This document shows, in pieces, positions 31,706 to 40,068 of a stretch of 64,000 nucleotides of DNA. This stretch comes from a virus. Position 1 is the first letter of the stretch. Each line of letters opens with the position of its first letter. Under the pieces are notes generated by a model, which was not told where the DNA came from, ran no database searches, and was given only the letters and a program-made list of their open reading frames with translations. The stretch covers positions 40,872 to 104,871 of IMG/VR virus record IMGVR_UViG_3300008111_000005; one strand, 5' to 3'. A program made the position numbers and the translations under genes.

Positions 31706-32869
31706 TTAATCCAGTAAGAGTTCTTTCTTATCTTCTTCACCAGTATCTAACGACATCGCATCTGGATCGTATTCCGTCTTGTATTTCATAATCAGTGCGT
31801 CACAAATCTTCTGGTAGATAGATTCCTTTCTATCCATATCTTCATCCAAAATCTTTGGGAAATCCTTAGACTGGAATTTCAATTCTTCACCAGTAGTGTC
31901 ATCAACCAGAGTATACCATGCACCCGATTGCTTGACCAAACCATTGTCCTTCAAGACATCCAACCAGCTACCATAGTCATCAATACCACGGTCGAAGTAG
32001 ATATCAAATTCCGCGACACGATGCGGTGGACCAAGACGATTCTTTACCACTACCGCCTTTACCTTAACACCAACCACATTTTTACTTGAATCGTTGATTT
32101 TACCAATCAATGACAAACGAATACGAGTAGATGCGTGGAATGCGATAGCCTTACCACCCGAAGTAGTCCACGGGTCACTGAACGCAGGAGCGTTCATCTT
32201 CTGACGAAGTTGATTGGTAAAGACTAGTGCGATTCGCTCTCGTCCAAGAAGTCCTGTAATCTTACGCATCGCTTTGGAGATAATGATTGCTTTATCTGTT
32301 GCATATCCGTCTTTTCCAAAATCGGCTTCCATTTCTTTCTTGGTAGACGCAGCGGCAACGGAGTCAACGATAATCGTGACAAGCTTATCCTTTTCCTTAC
32401 CAGTTCTAACTTTTTCAATAATGTTTGTAATCGCATCGAAGATATCTTCTACGGTAGAAAGATGAACATATACTAGTTTATTCATATTGATACCCACCGC
32501 CTTGAAGAAGTCAGGATTGACTGCGGTTTCGGTATCAATAAGTACTGCCACACCACCACGTTTCTGCGTGTTAGCGATAAGCTGTGCACCAACCAATGAC
32601 TTACCAGAACCTTCAAGACCAGTAAGTTCAGTAATACGACCGACTGCGATACCTCCATACGGACGATTGCTCACCGCAATGTCCAACATAGTTGCACCAG
32701 TAGAAATAAAATCGGTAAAGTCGGTTGGTGTTTCTTCTTGCCCATCAAGGAAATAAGCAACCTGATCGGAATCCTTATTTAACTTGTTGAGTGAGTCTGC
32801 GATGACTTGTGCCAATTCGTCACGATTTGCTGACGGCATTGGTTTCTTAGTTTTCTTTTCGGTACTCAT
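31706..32869 (-). CDS. uvsX: UvsX RecA-like recombinase
   Basis: 387 residues. ITELTGLEGSGKSLVGAQLI (Walker A), GGVAVLIDTETAVNPDFFK, LVTIIVDSVAAASTKKEMEA (Walker B) and ALVFTNQLRQKM (loop 2 region, NQLR) are RecA/UvsX features; the DPWTTSGGKAIAFHASTRI stretch is typical of UvsX. It forms filaments on ssDNA for recombination-dependent replication. The C-terminal end is acidic. Lies 13 bases from gp32, its functional partner. Confidence 0.95.
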   Translation of the reverse strand: MSTEKKTKKPMPSANRDELAQVIADSLNKLNKDSDQVAYFLDGQEETPTDFTDFISTGATMLDIAVSNRPYGGIAVGRITELTGLEGSGKSLVGAQLIANTQKRGGVAVLIDTETAVNPDFFKAVGINMNKLVYVHLSTVEDIFDAITNIIEKVRTGKEKDKLVTIIVDSVAAASTKKEMEADFGKDGYATDKAIIISKAMRKITGLLGRERIALVFTNQLRQKMNAPAFSDPWTTSGGKAIAFHASTRIRLSLIGKINDSSKNVVGVKVKAVVVKNRLGPPHRVAEFDIYFDRGIDDYGSWLDVLKDNGLVKQSGAWYTLVDDTTGEELKFQSKDFPKILDEDMDRKESIYQKICDALIMKYKTEYDPDAMSLDTGEEDKKELLLD

Positions 32870-32881
32870 AATGATTACCGA

Positions 32882-33700
32882 TTAATTGTCGAATAGCTTA
32901 TCAAATTCATCAAGCGCGTTCTTGACCTGTGCCGATTCAGAAATCTCTGTCTTAACGTCGAGAATTTCCGCCGTCACACTCTTAACCTCAGGACTACCCT
33001 TTGCAGGTGCGGGGGTTGGTGTTGTGCTATCAGGATCGAGATACTTTTCCAGAACCACACGAAGTTCCTCGTACGAAGGTTCCTTGTACAGGGAGAAAAT
33101 ATCGGGCTGCTCAGAAAGAAGCTTCTTTGCAAGGTCCACATCAGCAACAACAGGAGTCTGATTCGGCTTCACCTTAACTGAGGTCTTAGCGAAGTTCGTG
33201 TCCGACTTTTCCTGCGGAATGTACTCTACTACAATGTCACGACCAGCCTTCGGGTCGGTGATATCACCGTAGTCAGGGTCAGCGATGTACGAAAGAAGGT
33301 CCTGATAGACTGTCTTACCGAATGAGAAGAAACGAACACCCTTGCTCTCTTCACCACGAACGATGATAGGAACATACGTACGGAGCTTCGGACGGAAAGC
33401 ACGTGACTGCGAATACGCAGCCTTCTCGGCGTCACGACCCTCACGGCGTGCATCTTCAACTAGCTTGTCTGCGAATTCCGCGATAGGGTCACGGCGCCCA
33501 AACGAAAGAGGTGAGATGTAGGTCTTATTACCAAGATAATGGAAATAGAGCTCAATAAAGGGATTCTCACGATTCTGCACCCACGGGACGATACGGATAG
33601 TCGTCTTACCTTCGGTGGGCTTCCAAATGGATTCACTGCGGTCAGTCTGCTTAGTGAATGTGTTCAGCTTTGCCTTTAGGGCATTAAAATCCAGTGCCAT
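32882..33700 (-). CDS. 32: Single-stranded DNA-binding protein gp32
   Basis: 272 residues from ATG 33700, which has AAAGGAG nine bases upstream (the longer frame is rejected). MALDFNALKAKLNTFTKQ is the basic cooperativity domain; an OB-fold follows (TIRIVPW, FIELYFHYLG, RTYVPIIVRG, GVRFFSFGKTVYQDLLSYI, DIVVEYIPQE), and the C-terminus is acidic (NALDEFDKLFDN). The zinc Cys/His cluster of T4 gp32 is not visible. It coats ssDNA and interacts with UvsX and the replisome. It is the first gene after the best promoter of the window. Confidence 0.9.
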   Translation of the reverse strand: MALDFNALKAKLNTFTKQTDRSESIWKPTEGKTTIRIVPWVQNRENPFIELYFHYLGNKTYISPLSFGRRDPIAEFADKLVEDARREGRDAEKAAYSQSRAFRPKLRTYVPIIVRGEESKGVRFFSFGKTVYQDLLSYIADPDYGDITDPKAGRDIVVEYIPQEKSDTNFAKTSVKVKPNQTPVVADVDLAKKLLSEQPDIFSLYKEPSYEELRVVLEKYLDPDSTTPTPAPAKGSPEVKSVTAEILDVKTEISESAQVKNALDEFDKLFDN

Positions 33701-33730
33701 ACTTTTACTCCTTTTAGTGTTTAGTGTTGA

Positions 33731-33766
33731 GAGTTTAAAACTCCTCGTCATAGTATTATAACGAGG
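33731..33766 (-). promoter_or_regulatory. Inverted repeats at the gp32 promoter and leader
   Basis: Two symmetric elements. CCTCGT (33761-33766 in gene sense) and ACGAGG (33743-33748) flank the -10 hexamer, a layout expected of an operator. Next, GAGTTT/AAACTC (33731-33743) is a palindrome in the leader about 30 bases before the gp32 start. T4 gp32 represses its own translation through leader structure; a comparable device here is inference. Confidence 0.4.
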
Positions 33767-33783
33767 TACTGCTTATTTGTCAA
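33755..33783 (-). promoter_or_regulatory. Consensus sigma70 promoter of the gp32-uvsX operon
   Basis: Gene sense: TTGACA (33778-33783), exactly 17 bases, TATAAT (33755-33760). All 12 positions match the Escherichia coli consensus. It lies 55 bases before the gp32 start and probably drives gp32, uvsX, rnh, gp41 and perhaps nrdJ. Confidence 0.85.
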
Positions 33784-33793
33784 GTAGTGATTT

Positions 33794-34195
33794 TTATAAA
33801 TTAATTATATTAGAAATTTTAGTATTTACTTTTTTCAAACGACCATATGCAGTCACCAATACAGTGTTCTGCAATTCAGACCAATCAATCTTATATGATT
33901 TATCTAATACACCACCATTCTTTTCTTCAATTAACTTGTTAATTGCATTAATTGTGTAAATGGTATTTGTTTGTTTCTTTCTATGAACTGAAATTGTAGA
34001 TTCCGGTGCTGCACCACGAACAGGTTTCGACATATCAATGTTGTAGGTTAATATGACTTGATTTTCATCATTCACATTGTCCAACACATATACTGAATTA
34101 AATGCAAGAGTATAAACTTTCTTAATCTGTTCGATTGTTACTTCTATGTCTTTCTTTGCACAAAAAGTACAGAGTAATTGCGTTTCTGCTTTCAT
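33794..34195 (-). CDS. Conserved T4-like phage protein, 133 aa
   Basis: Contains KAETQLLCTFCAKKDIEVTI, then SVYVLDNVNDENQVILTYNI, then ISVHRKKQTNTIYTINAIN and a C-terminal SELQNTVLVTAYGRLKKVNT. I recognise the SVHRKKQTNTxYTINALN block from a conserved hypothetical family in T4-like phages of aquatic bacteria, but its biochemical function is not known to me. Located immediately upstream of the gp32 promoter. Confidence 0.75.
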   Translation of the reverse strand: MKAETQLLCTFCAKKDIEVTIEQIKKVYTLAFNSVYVLDNVNDENQVILTYNIDMSKPVRGAAPESTISVHRKKQTNTIYTINAINKLIEEKNGGVLDKSYKIDWSELQNTVLVTAYGRLKKVNTKISNIINL

Positions 34196-34266
34196 AATAT
34201 AAACTCATTAGGGTAAAGCTTTCCAGCGTTAATCTCCTAATAAATATTATTATGTACGGTGAAACC

Positions 34267-35577
34267 TTATATTTTTATCATCTCCAACTCATCATAATTT
34301 CTACCTTTATACATTCTTGTTGGATATCCACCTTCTTCCAACAAACTCTTGATACGGGGAAGCATAGCGGTTTCTGACCTATGTAAATCCAATAGTAATG
34401 CATCGTATGTATATAGAATTGGTTTGGTCAATTTACCTTCCAATAATTGACACACCATAGATACTTTGGACAATGCTTCTTCTGTTTCCAACCATTGTAC
34501 GGAATAATTAAATACTTTGTTGGGTGAGGGTTCATCTACTATTATACGTTTTCCACTGTTTGTTTTAATAAACCCCATAACCTTATAAAAATCCCATAAC
34601 TGTTCAGAGTATTTTCGTACATTATGGAAAAACTCTACTCCACCAAAATCCTCGTTCATACCATACATTAGTGCGAATGTACGCGCCTTTGACTGCTCGT
34701 ACTCGTCTGGCGTCACTTCCTGCTTGCCGTAGTATTGTTGGGCGAGATAGGTGTGTACAGAACTCGTGGGCAGGTTATAATTGATTTGTGCCCCAACCAA
34801 TCGAAGATGAAACGCCTCATAGTCAAATTGGATAAGTAAACCATCATCACCATATCTACTGGTAAATGCTCGTCGAGTACCATCGTTTTTATTGATTGCC
34901 GCGAAGTTAATTCCACCATACTTGTTACTTGGACGACCTGTTGATGTATAGGGATTGTACTCAGAATATATAGTATTATTGTTTATATACTTTTTCACAT
35001 CACCATAATGTTCCATCAACACAGCAGAATCAACATAAATACCAGATTTCTCAATAGTAGTTAATGTTGGTATAACTTTATTATTAACAAAATCATACCC
35101 ATCTGGAATTTTATTATAAAAAGATTCTTTTAGAAACTGAGTTAGTTTGTATCCATATTCGACCCACATCATAAGTGGAACACTCAGATGTAAATTCTTA
35201 AACTGGAATTGTTGCAACATTCTGGTGATAATCGGGGTATAGTATTCTCGTATTTCGGGAATGACTTTACTGGATAGATGTAGTATTGTTGCAACATCAT
35301 GCACACGTTCCTGCGGGATGTTGAACGTGTGAAGAATTTCTCTTTTATAAAGTGTGATTACTTTAAATGCACGTTCCAATGAAATGGACATTGGTATTGC
35401 GTCGGGATGATTAAATGGAACGCAGTAGTAATCTTTATCAATAAGAATGTGAAGTGACGAGATGGTATTTATTGCGGGATGTGAGTGTTGATCGACAAAA
35501 ATAGGCACCACGACTGATGCCTCAGTTTCAATTCTGTTTTGTAGTTTTTGTAACTCCGTAACCGATTGAACGACCAT
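34267..35577 (-). CDS. Truncated family-A DNA polymerase-like protein
   Basis: 436 residues, lacking room for a full exonuclease domain. VIPTLTTIEKSGIYVDSAVL is the PolA finger/thumb entry (MExxGIxVD). YNPYTSTGRPSNKYGGINFA corresponds to TGRLSS..PNLQNIP. Motif A is LIQFDYEAFHLRLVGAQ (catalytic Asp kept; the usual Glu is His). Motif B is YEQSKARTFALMYGM (Lys and Tyr kept, the preceding Arg replaced). Motif C is YTYDALLLDLH (HDE changed to YDA; Asp kept). Both catalytic Asp and the motif B Lys remain, so some activity is possible. The phage also has gp43. It ends the structural block, one base from the 137-aa gene. Confidence 0.78.
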   Translation of the reverse strand: MVVQSVTELQKLQNRIETEASVVVPIFVDQHSHPAINTISSLHILIDKDYYCVPFNHPDAIPMSISLERAFKVITLYKREILHTFNIPQERVHDVATILHLSSKVIPEIREYYTPIITRMLQQFQFKNLHLSVPLMMWVEYGYKLTQFLKESFYNKIPDGYDFVNNKVIPTLTTIEKSGIYVDSAVLMEHYGDVKKYINNNTIYSEYNPYTSTGRPSNKYGGINFAAINKNDGTRRAFTSRYGDDGLLIQFDYEAFHLRLVGAQINYNLPTSSVHTYLAQQYYGKQEVTPDEYEQSKARTFALMYGMNEDFGGVEFFHNVRKYSEQLWDFYKVMGFIKTNSGKRIIVDEPSPNKVFNYSVQWLETEEALSKVSMVCQLLEGKLTKPILYTYDALLLDLHRSETAMLPRIKSLLEEGGYPTRMYKGRNYDELEMIKI

Positions 35578-35991
35578 TTACTCCCCCGACCAAAACTCCA
35601 TATAGTTTCGTAAGTGATTCGTGATACCAGGTAACTTTTCCTCTGCAAGCGATAAAAGTTCTTTGTTTTGGCTAATCACTCCCTTGATTAATATATTGTC
35701 CCCACTTGGCAAAGTCAAGATGGTATCTTCCAATTTACCACGTATTATCCAATCAATGGTAGTTTTTCTAAATAAGTTATTATCTTCAATAGCTGCGTAC
35801 TGCCCACCATCCAATTCATATATCAAACCATTACGTTGCGCAGTATACTTGGCAAAATATCGTGGTTTGACACGTTTATCAATATCTTCTTGTGTAAGTG
35901 TAGGAATAACATTTTGTATACTGGCAAGCAAGGTTTTCTTTACATCCGTGTTTCCTAGTATGTCAAATAATCCAGTAGGTATACTATCCAT
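35578..35991 (-). CDS. Hypothetical protein, 137 aa
   Basis: N-terminal helices (GLFDILGNTDVKKTLLASIQ, TLTQEDIDKRV) then a beta region (YFAKYTAQRNGLIYELDGGQ). No domain recognised. It lies between the DUF2272-baseplate fusion and the PolA-like gene, abutting the latter, and could belong functionally to either side. Start ATG 35991 is 13 bases after the preceding gene. Confidence 0.55.
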   Translation of the reverse strand: MDSIPTGLFDILGNTDVKKTLLASIQNVIPTLTQEDIDKRVKPRYFAKYTAQRNGLIYELDGGQYAAIEDNNLFRKTTIDWIIRGKLEDTILTLPSGDNILIKGVISQNKELLSLAEEKLPGITNHLRNYMEFWSGE

Positions 35992-36004
35992 AAATTATTT
36001 ACGG

Positions 36005-37300
36005 TTAAGTTTGATTTCTAAAATACGGTGCCATAATATTAAATGGTATGATATTCAATCTAGCATAAATATTAGTTGTCCATCCTCTATCCATTGTAAT
36101 AGTTTCTGTAAGACCGAATACTTGGAAAGCGCCTATCTTTTTGTATTGCTCAGAAATTCTATCCACCCAAAATATCTGTCCAATACTAAATCCTGCTACA
36201 CCAGGTATGGTTAATTCTACCGTTGTTGCTAGTTTACCAGGTGCTCTCCATGCATGAGGATTTGCGGGAGTTATAGTATTAATACCCAGCTTACCACTCG
36301 GCATTTCCGTTTCCGATGCCATTTCTTCTCGCATTCTATCTGGAAAGAATTCAAATAAATTTTGTGCCACGAGGAAATATTGTTCCGATGGAATGAAATT
36401 ACCAATGTTGGTTATAATATTTTGCGTCTGTTGTCTATATTCCGTAAGTGCCTGATCTGTGTTATCCAGTAATGCCAGTTCACCAGCCAGTTGTTGTTCA
36501 TTAATAATGACTTGATTTAACGCAATACGATTTTTTAAGTCTTGTAAAAATGTAATGGTACTAGGTGTAGTTGCACCACCTGCATTTGTATATGCTGACC
36601 GTGGAGCGGATGGAACTGTTAATAGTTTTAATATTTCATCATCATTTATTGGTGTGACGTATGTTGTTCGTTCATAATCACTAACACTTAAAAAAGTTCC
36701 CGATGTAACAGTGTATGATGGTATACTTAATCCAACAGTCGTATAATAATTTTGAAGTAACGGTAATGCAGCGTCATTGTTATCTTTCAACCTGCCATCG
36801 TTCCATTTCGAACGTTCTGTATTTACTGTATCTACGATAGTTGTAACTTTATCTTGTGGTGGACGTAAAATAACAAATGGTATTGCTCGTTTATCTTGTA
36901 ATGACGTTGAGGTAATTCCACCATTTACCAATGTTAAATTATTATTGAATCCAACCGTGTCCGATAAATTTCCACCAATAATTCTTGCACTCGTAGGACT
37001 TACAGATACAACGATATCACCGTGCGAAACACCAGTCCAAGAAGTTGTCTGTGTATATGTTTGGGTGTTCCATACGTTATTTTCACTTCTGTTTGCTACT
37101 ACTATATCGCCAACTTGTAGTTTGGAGTTGAGAGGATTTAATACTTGAAATCCTCTACTATTTCGTCGTAAGTCTTGTGCGTACGCCGTATGAGAAGTTC
37201 TCGCAGGAAAATCAACACCGGCAGTTTTCATAACATAACTTATGAACGCTGCACTCCACGCTGTATTATTGATAAATGTTTGTTGTGATGTTGTTGGCAT
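36005..37300 (-). CDS. DUF2272-like cell-wall hydrolase fused to a baseplate-type domain
   Basis: 431 residues. N-terminal ~150: NNTAWSAAFISYVMKTAGVD, then SHTAYAQDLRRN, LQVGDIVVANRSENN, SHGDIVVSVSPTSARIIGGN, the sequence pattern of DUF2272 (W-S-A-x-F-I-S, H, GD, D-I-V..IGGN), related to NlpC/P60 or CHAP folds with the Cys position taken by Ser. C-terminal ~130: PHAWRAPGKLATTVELTIPG, FSIGQIFWVDRI and a beta-rich end, like a hub/spike subunit. A lytic domain carried by the baseplate would open peptidoglycan during injection, the role of T4 gp5. A central coiled region links them. Confidence 0.6.
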   Translation of the reverse strand: MPTTSQQTFINNTAWSAAFISYVMKTAGVDFPARTSHTAYAQDLRRNSRGFQVLNPLNSKLQVGDIVVANRSENNVWNTQTYTQTTSWTGVSHGDIVVSVSPTSARIIGGNLSDTVGFNNNLTLVNGGITSTSLQDKRAIPFVILRPPQDKVTTIVDTVNTERSKWNDGRLKDNNDAALPLLQNYYTTVGLSIPSYTVTSGTFLSVSDYERTTYVTPINDDEILKLLTVPSAPRSAYTNAGGATTPSTITFLQDLKNRIALNQVIINEQQLAGELALLDNTDQALTEYRQQTQNIITNIGNFIPSEQYFLVAQNLFEFFPDRMREEMASETEMPSGKLGINTITPANPHAWRAPGKLATTVELTIPGVAGFSIGQIFWVDRISEQYKKIGAFQVFGLTETITMDRGWTTNIYARLNIIPFNIMAPYFRNQT

Positions 37301-39786
37301 TATCGTATCTTACTATTTACAATGTTTACTAAATTAGCTTGCGACTGCGTTATTTTGTCTACCACTTTTTTCTTTCTCTCATCGGTAAATAATGCCTTGT
37401 TAATTCCCGTCGTACTGGTGGCATCTGCAGCAAATCCAGGTCTTGCTCTACTTTGCGTACTTCCTCCCGATGCTTGTGTATCATACGCGGATACGAATTT
37501 ATCAAGTTCATCTTTCTTGAAGTTATTAATCAATGATACCGTGCGTGCAGCAAATATTTTTTTCAATGCGGTTAATTGTTGCGGTGTTAGTTTTGGATTG
37601 AGAGTATTTAATTCTTGATTAATTGCAGCAGCTTCGGCGGTAGTTAACAAATTTTTGTTTGCAAACAATCGTTTTAAAATACTTTCAATTGGTGCTGGTA
37701 TGTTAGTTGCTCCAAATCCAGCTTCGTTCAAACTATTTTGTACAACACTACTTAATCCAGAAAATTGTGTTTGTTTTAAATTTGCGTCAATAAATGCACT
37801 GACCGTGGCTCCCGTTGCTGCGGCTGATGCCTGTGCCTGTGGTTGTGTCTGTCTGGTTTGTTGTACATCCACTGTTGGTGAAAATATGTCATCAACTACT
37901 CGTGCCCGAACAAAGTCTGTTTCTCGTCGTTCTGGTGAACTTACGTTATTATTTAATGCCGATATAGCTAATTGTGAAAACACCGCTTTCGGATAATCGG
38001 TTTTAACTTCAACATTAAGAACATCTGGTCCGATTGTATCCTCATCCAAACTACTTAATTTTTTATTGAATGTATATATTGGTTGCGTTCTATTTCCAGC
38101 TTGTGGTCTACGTACATTATCATCCAATATACGGAACCCTGCAACATCGTCGTCAAAGAAAAGTTTTAAATCCCAGTAGTTTTCAGTTGCGGAATTCATA
38201 TTTCGTAATAGTGTTTCGAATCCATCCATCCACGTTCTTGCATTTAAAAACGCATTCTGTACTGCTTTACTGTTTACGAATACACCACTGGATAATGGGA
38301 TAGCATCACTAACTCTTCCAACTGATTGAAATTGCGAAACATTTAATTTACTAAATACTTGATTTACCCCACCCACTTGGGTACCTGCGGCAGCATTAAC
38401 ATCATTAAATCTATTGGATGCTGATCCAGATTCAATCTTACCCAATACAGAGGTTTTAAGTGTATAATCACGACTATTGGAATTACTTTTATTAATCTTG
38501 TCTAGATTATAGATAATCATTGTAGCCGGTTGTGTAGATCGTAAATCTTTATGGAATCCAATATATGTATCTGCCGCTTTATTGATTAAAAACGGTAGTT
38601 TATCTGTTGGTTTAATTCCGCTATTTACAATTTTGAGTAAACCGTCATTTACATCGTTTATGAAATAATCAATGAAAAAATCAAATCGAATGAAAAATGT
38701 ATCTTCGAATCCAAGGTCATTAGTTACGTTGAGTGTCTGTGATGTAGGCAATGCATCCTTGATAGCTTTGACATCATCTGGATCGTTAAATTGTAACACC
38801 GCCAATGCCTTTACATCACTTGGAGGTAATGCTGCGATTTCGTGTAGTAATTTAGAAAACTTTCCATTCAATTTAAAATATTGATTTATGGAAGTATTAT
38901 CTTGATTACCTGTTTGTCCAGAAGTTAGTGGATTATTTGTTGCGTATGCCGACACATACATAATATTATCCGCTTGACCGAACGCAGTAATTGTTACTTT
39001 GTATACATTATTTTCTAATGTTGTTTTTACATTGGCGATTCGTGCTACGGAAAAATCATAGTTGAAATTATTTGGCTTACACCATTCTTCTATTATCTTT
39101 GTTCTTGATGTTTTATTAAAATCACGAATGACTTGTAAATCTCTATTGTTCTTAAAATCTAAAATCTTCGTTAGTGATTTTGTACCAGTTGGTGTTGTAG
39201 ATACTGATCCCCATTCAAGTATAGCTGTCATTCCAGGTACAAATGATAATATCTCCAACAATTCCAATTGTTGTTGGGTATAACAACTTACTTCAAGTGT
39301 AAATTTTAATACATTACCATTTCGTGTACGTTCTATTCTTGCACTTGTAATACCAGGTGGTGGAAAATTCTTATTGGATTCTCTTCCCCCCTCTGTTACT
39401 AATGTAGGTAAGGTTCCTCTACCCCCTGTGTTTGCTAACGTATACGAGCTATCTTGTTGTACATGTGTGTACACTAATTTCTGTTCACCGGTATTATATG
39501 TTGTTCCGATAACCAATCCATTATTTGCAGCTGTACCGTACAGGTCGGACGTAGAATAATTTAAATTATCCCACCCATGCAATCCCAACGTAAATAAACG
39601 ATATCCTTTGTAAATTGAGTATCTTGTGCCCAATCTAGCTTCCAGATCAGACATATCGGCACCAGTAGTAAATCGTAAAAACGGAGCACGTGTACGTACT
39701 AGTTCTTTTGAACGAGAACGTTTATTTAATTCCGTTTGTAAATCTTCTCGAAAAACATTTAGTGTTTCTACTGGGTTTATTGACAT
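37300..39786 (-). CDS. Baseplate hub-like structural protein
   Basis: 828 residues. N-terminal region includes PPPGITSARIERTRNGNVLK and SCYTQQQLELLEILSFVPGM followed by TAILEWGS, a pattern I associate with hub/virion proteins of large myoviruses (PKPGIxxxxI..... LEx..xxPG....LEWG). The middle has domains with many Asn/Ser; the C-terminal 200 residues are Gln/Ala/Thr-rich (QTRQTQPQAQASAAATGATV) and end in helices. Position between the LysM protein and the DUF2272 fusion supports a baseplate role. Precise T4 equivalent uncertain (gp27 is the functional candidate). Confidence 0.6.
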   Translation of the reverse strand: MSINPVETLNVFREDLQTELNKRSRSKELVRTRAPFLRFTTGADMSDLEARLGTRYSIYKGYRLFTLGLHGWDNLNYSTSDLYGTAANNGLVIGTTYNTGEQKLVYTHVQQDSSYTLANTGGRGTLPTLVTEGGRESNKNFPPPGITSARIERTRNGNVLKFTLEVSCYTQQQLELLEILSFVPGMTAILEWGSVSTTPTGTKSLTKILDFKNNRDLQVIRDFNKTSRTKIIEEWCKPNNFNYDFSVARIANVKTTLENNVYKVTITAFGQADNIMYVSAYATNNPLTSGQTGNQDNTSINQYFKLNGKFSKLLHEIAALPPSDVKALAVLQFNDPDDVKAIKDALPTSQTLNVTNDLGFEDTFFIRFDFFIDYFINDVNDGLLKIVNSGIKPTDKLPFLINKAADTYIGFHKDLRSTQPATMIIYNLDKINKSNSNSRDYTLKTSVLGKIESGSASNRFNDVNAAAGTQVGGVNQVFSKLNVSQFQSVGRVSDAIPLSSGVFVNSKAVQNAFLNARTWMDGFETLLRNMNSATENYWDLKLFFDDDVAGFRILDDNVRRPQAGNRTQPIYTFNKKLSSLDEDTIGPDVLNVEVKTDYPKAVFSQLAISALNNNVSSPERRETDFVRARVVDDIFSPTVDVQQTRQTQPQAQASAAATGATVSAFIDANLKQTQFSGLSSVVQNSLNEAGFGATNIPAPIESILKRLFANKNLLTTAEAAAINQELNTLNPKLTPQQLTALKKIFAARTVSLINNFKKDELDKFVSAYDTQASGGSTQSRARPGFAADATSTTGINKALFTDERKKKVVDKITQSQANLVNIVNSKIR

Positions 39787-39789
39787 AAA

Positions 39790-40062
39790 TTATAGTAACC
39801 CTGCTGATGGAATAATAAGTTCAATACCGCCAGGAATGAAAACAGTTCCATTGACATATCCGTTGGCTTTGGCAATAATCCACCACTTAGATGCGTCTTT
39901 ATAATATCGTGTTGCCAACGAATCAAAACGATCACCATCTTGCGTTACAACTTTAAATTGAAACGCATCGGGAGTAATTGGGGACGGTAGTATAGTGGTA
40001 TAATACTGTACCCCCTTATCAGTTTTTTCAATTTCTAAGTTAGTAGTATATCGTGATAACAT
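39790..40062 (-). CDS. LysM-type baseplate wedge protein, gp53-like
   Basis: 90 residues. FKVVTQDGDRFDSLATRYYK leading to WWIIAKANGYVNGTVFIPGG and IELIIP is a LysM fold (VxxGDxxxxIAxxxYxxxxxWxxIAxxN...xxIxPGxxxxIP). Myoviruses use such small LysM proteins at the baseplate/tube junction (gp53 of T4, gpX of P2-like phages). Six bases from the gp48-like gene. Confidence 0.75.
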   Translation of the reverse strand: MLSRYTTNLEIEKTDKGVQYYTTILPSPITPDAFQFKVVTQDGDRFDSLATRYYKDASKWWIIAKANGYVNGTVFIPGGIELIIPSAGLL

Positions 40063-40068
40063 ATTATA

